In this document: piece after piece, positions 32,880 to 41,976 of the stretch
How the letters are laid out: every line of letters starts with the position of its first letter
Numbering within the stretch: position 1 is the first letter of the stretch
Assembly (NCBI RefSeq): GCF_026626635.1
Contig: NZ_JAPNKA010000001.1
Coordinates: forward strand, 11,020,501-11,084,500
Direction: 5' to 3'
DNA length: 64,000 bases
DNA from: Archangium lansingense
Lineage (GTDB): Bacteria; Myxococcota; Myxococcia; Myxococcales; Myxococcaceae
Program-made: the position numbers and the translations under genes
The notes under the pieces: model-generated
What the model saw: the letters and a program-made list of their open reading frames with translations, nothing else
The model's database searches: none
What the model was told of the DNA's origin: nothing

Positions 32880-33053
32880 ATGTCGCAAGTTCGTTCCGTC
32901 GTGTCCAAGGAAGCTGATGTGTGGATTCTCCGTCTGGAGAAGGCCAACGGGAAGGTGCAGGAGTACCGTTGCACCTCCGAGGGTCAGGCGAAGCAGCTCG
33001 CCCTGGTGCTCTCCGCCTCGGCTCCTGTTGAGGCCATGCAGCCACAGGCCTGA
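32880..33053 (+). CDS. Small conserved-looking 57-residue protein
   Basis: A short protein starting at ATG 32880, directly after a GAGGAGG ribosome site with a 6-base spacer. It begins SQVRSVVSKEADVWILRLEK, continues with NGKVQEYRCTSEGQAKQLAL and ends in an Ala/Pro tail. The strand-turn-strand pattern followed by a helix is compact and could fold alone. No family is recognised. A possible sigma-54 promoter lies in front. The excellent ribosome site supports its being real despite its size. Confidence 0.65.
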   Translation: MSQVRSVVSKEADVWILRLEKANGKVQEYRCTSEGQAKQLALVLSASAPVEAMQPQA

Positions 33054-33137
33054 GCCACACTCGTTGTTTCCAACGGCGGCCGGATGCGTCATGCGGTACC
33101 GGCCGGAGTAATCTTCCCGGCCCGCAAGGAGCCGCCG

Positions 33138-33998
33138 TTGCCCTCATCTTTCGAGTCGTTGACAGTCGATGCCCACGGCCTTGCCCTCCACGCGCGCCAA
33201 CGCAATGCCGGAGGCTCGCCCGCCGTCGTCTTCCTGCACGGCTGGTTGGACCATTCCCACAGCTTCGATCTGGTCGCCGAGCACCTGCCGGACTCCTGGC
33301 GTCTGGTGCTGCTCGACTTCCGCGGCATGGGCCGCAGCGCGCACCAGCCACCCCACTCCCACTACCAGTTCGCCGAGCACCTGGTGGACGTGGAGGCAGT
33401 GCTGCGCGCCACCGGGCTCGAGTCGGCGCACTTCGTCGGCCACTCGCTCGGGGGAATCGTCGCCACGGCCTACGCCGCCGCGCGCCCCTCCCGCGTCCTC
33501 AGCCTCAGCCTCATCGAGAGCCTCGGCCCCACGGGCGGTCCTCCCGAGAACGCGCTCGTGCGGCTGCGCGGCTTCCTCGACGACTTGGAGCGCGCCCCCA
33601 ACCGCAAGCGCTACCCCAACGTGGAGGCCGCCGCCGCCCGCCTGCGAGAGAACAACCCCTCCCTGACAGAGGCCGCCGCGCTCCACATGGCCCGCTACGG
33701 CACCGAGCCCGTGGAGGGTGGCCTCGTCTTCACCTTTGATCCCGCCCACCGCCGCCGCTTCGCCTTCGGCTACGACGACGCGCAGTGGCTCGCCATCTCC
33801 TCCGCCGTCACCTGCCCCGTGCAGCTGATCCTCGGCAGCGAGGGCTTCCGCTTCGATGACGAGCGCGCCAGGGCGAGGCTCGACGCACTGAGGCTCCCGC
33901 GGCCGCCGCTCGTCCTTCCCGGCGGGCACCACGTCCACCTGGAGCAGCCCGAGGCCGTGGCGCGCGCCCTGGTGGAGCACATCCTCCCGGCCCGCTAG
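33138..33998 (+). CDS. Alpha/beta hydrolase fold protein
   Basis: A 286-residue hydrolase. I prefer TTG 33138, six bases after AAGGAG; an ATG at 33084 in the same frame is the alternative. The fold markers are FLHGWLDHSHSFD (oxyanion HG), the nucleophile Ser in VGHSLGGIVA, the acid near LILGSEGFRFDDE and the His in LPGGHHVHLEQPE. The set is complete for an active esterase, peptidase or dehalogenase-like enzyme. Substrate cannot be told. It is flanked by a small protein gene and a large lipoprotein gene, with no operon partner. Confidence 0.85.
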   Translation: MPSSFESLTVDAHGLALHARQRNAGGSPAVVFLHGWLDHSHSFDLVAEHLPDSWRLVLLDFRGMGRSAHQPPHSHYQFAEHLVDVEAVLRATGLESAHFVGHSLGGIVATAYAAARPSRVLSLSLIESLGPTGGPPENALVRLRGFLDDLERAPNRKRYPNVEAAAARLRENNPSLTEAAALHMARYGTEPVEGGLVFTFDPAHRRRFAFGYDDAQWLAISSAVTCPVQLILGSEGFRFDDERARARLDALRLPRPPLVLPGGHHVHLEQPEAVARALVEHILPAR

Positions 33999-34188
33999 TC
34001 CGCCCCACCCCTCTGGCAACCCGGGAAAACTCCTTCCACCCTTCAGGGTAAGAGGATTCCCTCGGTTCGCATCCCACATCCACACCCCTTCTCAAGCCCC
34101 TGTTTTTACTGGGCTCTTCAGTCGACACAGGGCTGGTCGTCCGTTTGCATCGTGGCCATGCCGGATGGGCGCGAGGCGAGAACGGGCA

Positions 34189-37100
34189 ATGAGGACGGGG
34201 CTGGGCAGTGGGCGGATCATCGGGCTGTCGCTGCTGCTGCTGGCGGCGCATCTGGCCGCATGCCACGAGCCGGGAAACACCCGCTCGGTGCTGGCCAAGG
34301 CGGCGGTGGACGCGGATGCACTCGACTTCGGCGAGGTGCCAGTCGGCGAATGGCGCGAGAAGATCGTGCGCCTGCGCAACGTGGGCTACGTGCCCTTCCA
34401 TGCCCTGGACGCGCTGGGGCTGAAGGGGGACCCCTCGTACGAGATCGCCTTCGAGGGCGAGGGCCGGGTAATGCCGGGCTCGGAGAAGCTGGTGCGCGTG
34501 CGCTTCCACCCGCTGGCCGAGGGCCCCATCGACGAGACGGTCCACGTCACCACGGACGCCAACTCGGGCCGGGAGCACACGGTGCGGGTGAGCGGCCAGG
34601 GCGTGCCCTCGCCCATCCGGATCCACCCGGCCCTGCTGGACTTCGAGACGCTGGAGGTGGACAGCGAGCGCACGCTGCGCCTCACCATCACCAACCCGGG
34701 GGACCTGCCGCTCACCGTGACGGTGAAGGGAGCGGCGGCCGATTCCTTCCTCACGGACACCATCACCGTGCCGCCGCTCAGCACGCAGCAGGTGGAGACG
34801 CGCTACCTGCCGAAGGACCTCGGGGACATGCGCGCGATGGTGGAGGTGAAGCCCTGTGCCACCTGCACCCCGACGACGGCGGAGCTGGCGGGCCGCTCCG
34901 TGGCGAGCGCCTTCGTCTTCGACCCCGAGCCGGTGCCCTTTGACCTGATACCCGTGCACGAGCGCACGAAGTCCTTCACGCGCGCGCGCAACATCACCTG
35001 GCGGCCCGTCACCATCATGGGGCTGAGCACCAATGACCGGGCCTTCACGCCGCTCAACCCGCTGCGTGCCCTGGAGGTGCAGCCGGGCGAGCAGGTGGAT
35101 GTGCCCCTGGAGTTCGCGGCGCGCTCCTCCGGACCCAACCTCGGCATGCTGACGGTGGGCTACGAGTCGGACAAGCCGCGCCAGTCGCAGGTGATTCTCG
35201 ACGCGCGCGGTGGCCGGCCCACGCTAGCGGTGGCCCCGCTGTCGCTGGACTTCGGCGAGCTGCCCGTGGGCGGCAAGGTGGGAAGGACGATCCGCCTCTC
35301 CAACGGCGGCAGCAACGGCAACCTGTACTTCCGGAGCGTGCGGGGCACCGGGGCCGCGCAGCACTTCTCGGTGGACGTGCCCATGCGCGGCACGCAGCCC
35401 TACCCGTGGATGGCCGGCACCGCCTGGCCAACGCTGGGCGCGGAGGACATCCCCATCGCCCCGGGCGCGGACGGGTTGGATTTGACGGTGTACTTCGAGC
35501 CCAAGGACGAGGGGCCCTGGCAGGCCACGCTGGTGCTCGTCTCGGATGACCTCTTCAACCCCGAGCGCACCATCGTCCTCACCGGCCGCGCGCGGGCCAC
35601 CGGCCCCTGTGTCTACGAGCTGAAACCCCAGCCCATGCTGGACTTCGGCAACGTGGAGCCGGGCCGCGGCGCCGTGCTGGGCTTCTACTTCCGCAACCCC
35701 GGCCGGGCCGAGTGCGCGGTGAAGGACATCCACCTGTCCAATGACGGCGGAGGCGCCTTCTTCATGCCGGGCGGCCGGCTCGCGGGCGGCGTGGTGGAGT
35801 ACGACACGGCCTTCAGCGCGATGATCGCCTTCCGGCCCAAGGCCCCGGGCGAGTTCCAGGGCGAGCTGAGGATGACGGTGAACAACCCGGCGTACCCCAC
35901 GGTGACGCTGCCCATCCGCGGCGTGTCGCTGGCGAGCTGCCTGGTGGCCGCACCCGCCTATGTGGACTTCGGGCCCATCCGCTACGACTGCCCGGCGATG
36001 CCCCGGCGCACGCTCCTCTCCAACCAGTGCGCCACGCCCATCACCCTGGGCGGCGTGCACATGGGGACGGGCACCAGCAACCAGTTCCAGCAGCTGACGC
36101 CGCTCGCCCTGCCGCGCACGCTGGCCCCCGGCGAGGGCGTGGAGGTGGAGTTCTCCTACGCGCGCAACGTGCATGGCCAGCACTACACCCCCTACTTCGT
36201 GTCCGCGGACCAGGACCCGGCACCGCTGCTCGTCCCGCTGCTGGCGGAGACGAACCACGAGGGCCTGCAGCTCGACCGCTTCATCCAGGGCACGGACAGC
36301 CAGCTGGACGTCCTCTTCGTGGTGTCCAACACCACCACCATGGATACCTACCAGGCACGGCTGAAGGCTGCCCTGCCCGGATGGGTGGAGCGCGCGCGGC
36401 AGCAGGGGGTGGACCTGCGGCTGGGCGTCACCAGCACGGGCCTGGGTGCCCGGAGCGTGTGTGGCGGCCCGGCACAGGGCGGTGAGGCCGGGCGGCTCGT
36501 GCCGGTGAATGGCAGCCGCGCCCGGGCCATCTCCAGCACCTCGGCCACGGCGGCGGCAACGGTGCAGGCCAACATCGATGAGGTGGGGCTGTGCCACAAC
36601 CTGGTGCAGGGCCTGGAGACGATGCGCCAGGGGCTCTCCTCCCCCCTGGCCACCAGCCCGGATGATCCGCGCACCCCGCTGCCCAATGACGGCAACCTGG
36701 GCTTCCTGCGCGCCACGGCCCGGCTCGCGGTGGTGGTGGTGTCCGACGAGGACGACCACTCCGGCTTCGACCCGGAGAGCTACGTGCAGTTCCTCCAGGC
36801 CCTGAAGGGCACCGGCATGTCGCACCGCACCCAGCTCTACGCGCTGGTGCCCACGGACTCGCGCTGCACCACCGCGGGTGGGCCGGGGCCGCGATTCTCC
36901 ACCGTGGCTCAGCGCACCGGCGGCGCGGTGGACTCCATCTGCACCGGCGACTACGGCCCCTTCCTGGACAAGCTGCTCCAGCGCGCCGGCCAGCCGCAGG
37001 CGGACTTCTCCCTGAGCGCCACCCCCAACGGCACGGCGGAGATGTCCGTGCGCGTCCAGGGCACGCGGCTCCCGGACGACCAGTGGACCTATGACTCGGC

Positions 37101-37209
37101 GCGCAACGCGGTCATCTTCGACTCCGCCGCGGTACCCACCACGGGCCAGACCATCGAGGTCCGCTACCGCAGCGCCTGCGTGACGACCCCCTGGACCCCT
37201 GCCCCCTGA
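34189..37209 (+). CDS. Large lipoprotein with HYDIN-like (choice-of-anchor D) repeats and vWA-like C-terminus
   Basis: A 1006-residue lipoprotein (start ATG 34189; signal LLLLAAHLAAC). It carries about five ASH/HYDIN-type immunoglobulin-like repeats, each with a pattern LDFGEVPVG or LDFGNVEPG followed by LRNVG, ITNPGD or LSNGG. From about residue 705 a von Willebrand A-like domain starts (QLDVLFVVSNTTTM), where the metal-site DxSxS is altered to VxNTT. The last 60 residues form another beta domain (VRVQGTRLPDDQWTYD). It probably acts as an envelope adhesion or scaffold protein. A terminator hairpin follows. Confidence 0.8.
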   Translation: MRTGLGSGRIIGLSLLLLAAHLAACHEPGNTRSVLAKAAVDADALDFGEVPVGEWREKIVRLRNVGYVPFHALDALGLKGDPSYEIAFEGEGRVMPGSEKLVRVRFHPLAEGPIDETVHVTTDANSGREHTVRVSGQGVPSPIRIHPALLDFETLEVDSERTLRLTITNPGDLPLTVTVKGAAADSFLTDTITVPPLSTQQVETRYLPKDLGDMRAMVEVKPCATCTPTTAELAGRSVASAFVFDPEPVPFDLIPVHERTKSFTRARNITWRPVTIMGLSTNDRAFTPLNPLRALEVQPGEQVDVPLEFAARSSGPNLGMLTVGYESDKPRQSQVILDARGGRPTLAVAPLSLDFGELPVGGKVGRTIRLSNGGSNGNLYFRSVRGTGAAQHFSVDVPMRGTQPYPWMAGTAWPTLGAEDIPIAPGADGLDLTVYFEPKDEGPWQATLVLVSDDLFNPERTIVLTGRARATGPCVYELKPQPMLDFGNVEPGRGAVLGFYFRNPGRAECAVKDIHLSNDGGGAFFMPGGRLAGGVVEYDTAFSAMIAFRPKAPGEFQGELRMTVNNPAYPTVTLPIRGVSLASCLVAAPAYVDFGPIRYDCPAMPRRTLLSNQCATPITLGGVHMGTGTSNQFQQLTPLALPRTLAPGEGVEVEFSYARNVHGQHYTPYFVSADQDPAPLLVPLLAETNHEGLQLDRFIQGTDSQLDVLFVVSNTTTMDTYQARLKAALPGWVERARQQGVDLRLGVTSTGLGARSVCGGPAQGGEAGRLVPVNGSRARAISSTSATAAATVQANIDEVGLCHNLVQGLETMRQGLSSPLATSPDDPRTPLPNDGNLGFLRATARLAVVVVSDEDDHSGFDPESYVQFLQALKGTGMSHRTQLYALVPTDSRCTTAGGPGPRFSTVAQRTGGAVDSICTGDYGPFLDKLLQRAGQPQADFSLSATPNGTAEMSVRVQGTRLPDDQWTYDSARNAVIFDSAAVPTTGQTIEVRYRSACVTTPWTPAP

Positions 37210-37229
37210 GGGACTCCGGAGCGGCTTCC

Positions 37230-37257
37230 GGGAGCCCCGTCAAGAGGACGGGGTCCC
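37230..37257 (+). terminator. Terminator-like hairpin after the HYDIN-like gene
   Basis: CCCCGTC at 37235-37241 pairs with GACGGGG at 37247-37253 with loop AAGAG, and flanking GGG/CCC extend the stem. TTCC follows. It lies 20 bases after the lipoprotein stop and 26 bases before the kinase start. Confidence 0.55.
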
Positions 37258-37282
37258 TTCCGCTCGTGGCCCCGGGGCGGCT

Positions 37283-38464
37283 ATGGTTGGGTCCCCCGTG
37301 GAAACCTTCGGCCGTTACGAGCTGCTGCGAAAACTGGCAACTGGCGGAATGGGTCAGGTCTTCCTGGCCCGCCAGAAGGGTCCCGTGGGCTTCCAGAAGC
37401 TGCTGGTGGTCAAGCGGCTGCTGCCCCACCTCTCCGAGGACACGGACTTCATCAAGATGTTCCTGGATGAGGCCCGCATCGCCGGCATCCTCAACCACCC
37501 CAACATCGCGCAAATCTACGAGCTGGGGGATGCGGACGGCGTGCTCTACATCGCCATGGAGTACGTCCAGGGCGAGGCCGTCAGCCAGGTGAATGCGCGC
37601 GCCAACCACCGCAAGGGCGGGCTGCCCCTGGGGCTCAAGTGCCGCATCATCGCGGACGCCGCCGCGGGGCTGGACCATGCGCACCAGGCGCGCTCGCCCT
37701 CGGGCCGCAAGCTGGGCCTCATCCACCGGGACGTGTCCCCGCAGAACGTGCTCGTGGGCTTCAACGGCAACGTGAAGATCATCGACTTCGGCGTGGCCAA
37801 GGTGTCCGGGAAGCTGTCCCACACGGTGGTGGGCACCATCAAGGGCAAGCACGCGTACATGTCCCCGGAGCAGGCCCGCGATGAGGAGCTCGACGCCCGC
37901 TCGGATGTGTACGGCCTGGGCATCGTCTTCTACGAGCTCCTCACCAGCCAGCGGCTCTTCAAGCGCGAGTCGGACATGGCCACCCTCAAGGCCGTGGTCG
38001 GCGCCAAGGTGCTCCCGCCCTCCGAGGCGGTGCCCGGCGTCCCCAAGTCGCTGGACGCCGTGGTGATGAAGGCGCTGGCCCGCAAGCGCGAGGAGCGCTT
38101 CCAGAGCGCCGGGGAGTTCCAGCTCGCGCTCGAGGACTTCCTGCTCGCCGAGCGGCTCCCGGGCACTCCGGCCCACCTCACCGCCTTCATGAAGGAGCTG
38201 TTCGCCTCGGAGCTCGAGGAGGAGCGCTTCGCCAGCGAGCCCACCGTCATCCAGTACGATCCGCGGCTGGCGCGTGAGACCAGCTCGCCCTCGTCGACCA
38301 AGGTGGCGCCCGCGCAGGCCCAGGGGCTGCCGCAGGCGAAGCAGGCCCGAGCTCCCGTTGGCGCCACACCTCCGAAGGGCCGGACCGCACAGGCAGCTCC
38401 GCTTCCCGCGGCCCGGCGTCCCACCGGCACTCGCAACAGCGGCGAGGACACTGAGGAGACGTAG
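37283..38464 (+). CDS. Serine/threonine protein kinase (Hanks type)
   Basis: A 393-residue eukaryotic-type kinase. The Gly-rich loop is LATGGMGQVFLA at 18-29, the ATP Lys is K44 (LVVKRL), catalytic loop IHRDVSPQNVLV with D150, DFG at 168-170, and APE-equivalent MSPEQAR. Residues 280-393 form a Pro/Ala-rich tail without a membrane segment or sensor domain, so this is a soluble kinase. Myxobacteria carry about a hundred such kinases in developmental and stress pathways. No phosphatase or substrate gene is next to it. Confidence 0.93.
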   Translation: MVGSPVETFGRYELLRKLATGGMGQVFLARQKGPVGFQKLLVVKRLLPHLSEDTDFIKMFLDEARIAGILNHPNIAQIYELGDADGVLYIAMEYVQGEAVSQVNARANHRKGGLPLGLKCRIIADAAAGLDHAHQARSPSGRKLGLIHRDVSPQNVLVGFNGNVKIIDFGVAKVSGKLSHTVVGTIKGKHAYMSPEQARDEELDARSDVYGLGIVFYELLTSQRLFKRESDMATLKAVVGAKVLPPSEAVPGVPKSLDAVVMKALARKREERFQSAGEFQLALEDFLLAERLPGTPAHLTAFMKELFASELEEERFASEPTVIQYDPRLARETSSPSSTKVAPAQAQGLPQAKQARAPVGATPPKGRTAQAAPLPAARRPTGTRNSGEDTEET

Positions 38465-38472
38465 ACCGTCCC

Positions 38473-38500
38473 CCTGTCCTTTGCCTGGCAGGCAGACAGG
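38473..38500 (+). terminator. Terminator-like hairpin after the kinase gene
   Basis: CCTGTC at 38473-38478 pairs with GACAGG at 38495-38500, and inside TGCC pairs with GGCA around TGGCA. CGTTTCG follows. It lies eight bases after the kinase stop. Confidence 0.55.
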
Positions 38501-38680
38501 CGTTTCGAGTGAAGATGCATGGGGCTTCTTGGCGGCCAGCGCCCGAGAAACGCTTGCGCCCGGCCCACAGCAGAGGCAACTTCACAGGGAAGATGGCTCC
38601 AGGTGACGTGACACGTCAGACGGGAGTGCTAGACCGGCTCCATGGAAACGGAGACGGGCGTCGGGGAACAGAGGGAAGTC

Positions 38681-39235
38681 ATGGGACGTAGACCAGCCAC
38701 CTATGCAGACCTGGAGGCACTCCCGGAGCATGTGGTGGGGGAGATCATCGACGGGGAGCTGTACGCCAGTCCCCGGCCGGCGAGTCCTCACGTGCTGGCG
38801 GTCTCCATACTGAGCGCCGAGCTGGGAGAAGCGTTCCACCTGGGACGGGGAGGCCCTGGCGGATGGGTCATGCTGTACAAGCCGGAGCTGCACCTGGGAC
38901 AGGACGTGCTGGTGCCGGACCTGGCCGGCTGGAGCAGGGAGCGGATGCCGCGCGTACCACGTGTCGCGGCCTTCACGCTCGCACCGGACTGGGTGTGTGA
39001 GGTGCTCTCTCCCTCGACGAGCCGGCTGGACCGGACGGCCAAGCTCCCCGTGTATGCGCGCGAGGGCGTCCGGCACGTGTGGTTCGTGGATCCGGAAGCG
39101 CGCACGCTGGAGGTATTCCGGTTGGACGGGACGCGCTATTCGCCGCTGGCCACGCATACCGGCCTGGCTCGAGTGCGCGCCGAGCCCTTCGAAGCGCTGG
39201 AACTGGAACTCGCCGCCCTCTGGGATGAGGTGTAG
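38681..39235 (+). CDS. Uma2 family (DUF820) putative endonuclease
   Basis: A 184-residue PD-(D/E)xK-type protein. The ATG at 38681 follows GAGGGAAG; a start at 38642 is possible but lacks a site. It has the family opening RRPATYADLEALPEHVVGEIIDGEL, then QDVLVPDLAGW and VCEVLSPSTSRLDRTAKLPVYA, where Asp, Glu and Lys could form the metal site, and GVRHVWFVDPEARTLEVFRL. Uma2 proteins occur in many copies in cyanobacteria, myxobacteria and others; biochemical roles are unsettled, and restriction-like activity is only predicted. Confidence 0.88.
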   Translation: MGRRPATYADLEALPEHVVGEIIDGELYASPRPASPHVLAVSILSAELGEAFHLGRGGPGGWVMLYKPELHLGQDVLVPDLAGWSRERMPRVPRVAAFTLAPDWVCEVLSPSTSRLDRTAKLPVYAREGVRHVWFVDPEARTLEVFRLDGTRYSPLATHTGLARVRAEPFEALELELAALWDEV

Positions 39236-39280
39236 CGCAATAGGGGTGACAGGCCCCCTCTGGAAGAGCACCCTTCCCCC

Positions 39281-40549
39281 ATGGCGAACACCCATTCCGG
39301 GACGAGCAGGTCCCACCATCCCGTCGCCTACCTCACGGACGTAGAGGGCATCTGGGAGAAGCTGGTCAGCTTCTGTCGGGACAACCCTCACGTGCACCTC
39401 GATCACGAGGGGCGGTTGGTGGTGCGTCCGGGCTCCACCTTCGTCTACGGGGGAGATGCCGTGGACCGCGGCCCCGACGGGCTCCGGGTGGTGCGCACGC
39501 TCCTCGAAGCCCGGCAGCGGCAGCCCTCCCAGGTGGTGCTGCTGGCGGGCAACCGGGACATCAACAAGCTGCGCCTGCTGCGCGAGCTGAACGGCTTCCC
39601 CCTGGCGCGCACCCCCGCCGACATGCGAGCCGCCCCCCGGCCGGTGCTCCTGCGGTGGATCATGGAGAACACCATGGGCGCGCGAGGCGCCTTCGAGTTC
39701 CGCCGGGCCGAGCTGGAGCGCACCAACGACCAGGTGAGCGACGAGGACGTCGTGGACAGCTTCCTCGCAGATGTCCGCCCTGGAGGGCCGCTACGGGACT
39801 ACCTGTCCGTCTGTCAGCTCGCCTACCGCACCGGCAATACCCTCTTCGTCCACGGTGGGGTGCATGAGCGCAGCCTCGGGGTGGTGCCCACGGGAGAATT
39901 CGTGGAGGGTGTGGATGCCTGGGTGGAGGCCCTCAACCGCTGGTACAGCGAGCAGCTCGCGGCCTTCCGCGAGGAGCGCATAGGCCCGGATGGCACCCCG
40001 GCCTGGGAGCCCCTCATCGCCTACCAGGCGCCCACCCCGGGTGAGCGCATCAACCTCGGCAGCGTGGTGTACGGGCGCATGGCCGACTCGCTCAATCATC
40101 CCGGACTGCCCTCCCCTGCCCTCATCACGACCCTCGCCCACTCGGGTATCCACCGGGTCGTGGTAGGCCACACACCAAGCGGAGACTGCCCCTCGGTGCT
40201 GCGCGAGGAGTCCTTCGAGCTCATCCTCGCGGACAACTCCTACGGACGGGTCGAGGGGGCCTCGCGGCTCTTCCTCCGCGACGACAGCGTGTACGTGGAG
40301 GGCCAGGTGAAGCTGGATAGCGGAAAGCTGGAGCAGCTCCGCTTCCAGCTCTCGCTCGGCGACACCTCCGTCCCTTTCGGCCGGCAGTTGCTCGACACCG
40401 GGCAACTCGTGAAGGGGCCACTCGAGAGCGGGGACTGGCTGCTGTTCCGCGCGCTGCCGCAGTTCCAGGTCGAGCAGCTCCCGGTGGCTCCGAGCGCACT
40501 CGAGGGCCGGGCGCTGGGCCCCGCGCGGGCGGAGGCTCACGGCGTGTAG
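39281..40549 (+). CDS. Calcineurin-like metallophosphatase
   Basis: A 422-residue protein with the metallophosphoesterase motifs in order: D (AYLTDVEGIWEK), GGDAVDRGPDG near residue 57, GNRDINKLR near 88, HGGVHERS near 197 and GHTPSGDCP near 296. The first motif is TDVEG rather than DxH, so the His is altered. A helical insert sits between the third and fourth motifs. Such enzymes act on phosphoproteins, nucleotides or sugar phosphates. The gene starts 45 bp after uma2 and may share its transcript. Confidence 0.85.
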   Translation: MANTHSGTSRSHHPVAYLTDVEGIWEKLVSFCRDNPHVHLDHEGRLVVRPGSTFVYGGDAVDRGPDGLRVVRTLLEARQRQPSQVVLLAGNRDINKLRLLRELNGFPLARTPADMRAAPRPVLLRWIMENTMGARGAFEFRRAELERTNDQVSDEDVVDSFLADVRPGGPLRDYLSVCQLAYRTGNTLFVHGGVHERSLGVVPTGEFVEGVDAWVEALNRWYSEQLAAFREERIGPDGTPAWEPLIAYQAPTPGERINLGSVVYGRMADSLNHPGLPSPALITTLAHSGIHRVVVGHTPSGDCPSVLREESFELILADNSYGRVEGASRLFLRDDSVYVEGQVKLDSGKLEQLRFQLSLGDTSVPFGRQLLDTGQLVKGPLESGDWLLFRALPQFQVEQLPVAPSALEGRALGPARAEAHGV

Positions 40550-40559
40550 AGCGCAGCTC

Positions 40560-41795
40560 TCAGTCGACGAGCGACTGGTAGACGAGCTGGCGCAGCTGAG
40601 AGCGGAGCGGATAGGTGCTCGACGGGAGCAGCTGGGTCATGAAGACGACGGCCAACTCCTCGGCCGGGTCCACCCAGAAGGCGGTGCTCGCCATGCCGCC
40701 CCAGTGGTACTCGCCCACGGTCGAGAGCGTGCGGTAGGCCACCGGATCCACGACCACGGCGAAGCCAAGCCCGAACCCGACACCGTCGAAGCGCGTCTCG
40801 GCGAACAGCGGCCGGCCGAAGGCGGTGAGGTCCACGCCCCCGGGCAGATGGTTCTGGGTCATGTAGCGGAGGGTCCGCGGGGAGAGCAACCGCGCGCCGT
40901 CGAGCTCGCCACCGTTCTGGAGCATCCAGCAGAAGCGCGTGAAATCGCGCGTCGTCGACACCAGCCCGCCGCCGCCCGACAGCCACGGAGGCGGATTCAG
41001 GATGCCCTTGCCGAGCACCTCGGAGCGGATCGTCCGGGTGCGCGAGGCGTCCGCCGAATACAGCGCGGCCAGACGGTGCTGCCGGTCCTCGGGGCACCAG
41101 AACATCGTATCCCTCATCCCGAGCGGGCCGAGGATGCGCTCGTTGAAGAAGGCCTCGAGCGTCTGTCCGGACACGACCTCGACGAAGCGGCCGAGCACGT
41201 CCGTGGCCACCGAGTAGTTCCACTCGGCACCGGGCTGGAAGGTGAGCGGCAGCTCCGCCCAGGCGCGGACACACGCGGCGAGGTCCGTGAAATCCGAAGC
41301 ACCGAGCTCGAAGCCGCGGAGCCGGTACATCTCATCGGTGACGTGCACGCGGTGGAAGCCGTACGTGAGCCCCGCGGTGTGCGTGAGCAGGTGCCAGACG
41401 CGGATGGGCTCGATGGCGGGCACGGTGACGGGCCGAGCCGCCGGACCTCCGACGTAGACGCGCGGTTGGGAGAACTCGGGCAACCACCGGCTGACAGGGT
41501 CGGACAGCTCGAACGCGCCCTCCTCCCACAGCATCATCACCGCGAGGGAGGTGATGGGCTTCGTCATGGAGTAGATGCGCCAGAGGGTGTCCGTCTCGAC
41601 AGGACGGCCAGCCTCCTTGTCGGCGAACCCGTACGACGACAGGTGCGCGACCTTGTTGCGCCGCGAGACCATCACCTGCCAGCCCGCGAGCCGTCCGTCG
41701 TCAACGTACCGGCGGAAATGCGTGTCGATGCGCCGCAGCCGCTGCGCATCCAGGCCGACCTCACCCGGGTCGACGTTGATGCCAAAGTCCGCCAT
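40560..41795 (-). CDS. Beta-lactamase/esterase-like serine hydrolase
   Basis: A 411-residue class C beta-lactamase-fold enzyme. I start at ATG 41795, nine bases after TTGGAG. The SxxK motif is S76-M-T-K79 (WRIYSMTKPITSLA), the Tyr motif is YSVATDVL (WNYSVA), and WGG in YHWGGMAS stands for KTG. No signal peptide is present, so this member acts inside the cell, unlike the homologue at 13491. Relatives (EstB-like) are esterases. It is convergent with the metallophosphatase, with 10 bp between stops. Confidence 0.88.
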   Translation of the reverse strand: MADFGINVDPGEVGLDAQRLRRIDTHFRRYVDDGRLAGWQVMVSRRNKVAHLSSYGFADKEAGRPVETDTLWRIYSMTKPITSLAVMMLWEEGAFELSDPVSRWLPEFSQPRVYVGGPAARPVTVPAIEPIRVWHLLTHTAGLTYGFHRVHVTDEMYRLRGFELGASDFTDLAACVRAWAELPLTFQPGAEWNYSVATDVLGRFVEVVSGQTLEAFFNERILGPLGMRDTMFWCPEDRQHRLAALYSADASRTRTIRSEVLGKGILNPPPWLSGGGGLVSTTRDFTRFCWMLQNGGELDGARLLSPRTLRYMTQNHLPGGVDLTAFGRPLFAETRFDGVGFGLGFAVVVDPVAYRTLSTVGEYHWGGMASTAFWVDPAEELAVVFMTQLLPSSTYPLRSQLRQLVYQSLVD

Positions 41796-41898
41796 CCGTT
41801 GGTTCTCCAAGAATCGTTACTCCCGGCGCAGCATGTCACGGATGACGCGGTGCGCAAGCACCACGGACACGGGGCACGGACTCAACCTGGGATGCTCA

Positions 41899-41935
41899 AT
41901 ACCCTCACCCCGTCCCTCTCCCGAAGGGAGAGGGG
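41899..41935. repeat. Dispersed palindromic repeat, copy 1
   Basis: ATACCCTCACCCCGTCCC followed by TCTCCCGAAGGGAGA and GGGG. The CCCTCTCCC and GGGAGAGGG halves make a hairpin. A close copy is at 62371-62407 and an inverted relative at 51766-51801. It is of the REP-like intergenic type. Confidence 0.7.
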
Positions 41936-41976
41936 TTGATGCGCGAACGGGTGGGGAATTGGCGCGCGGTGGGGGC

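Noticed and set aside
35224..36825. Minus-strand open frame of 533 codons opposite the HYDIN-like gene
   Set aside because: Antisense shadow; the plus-strand gene has a lipoprotein signal, repeated anchor-D motifs and a plausible start.
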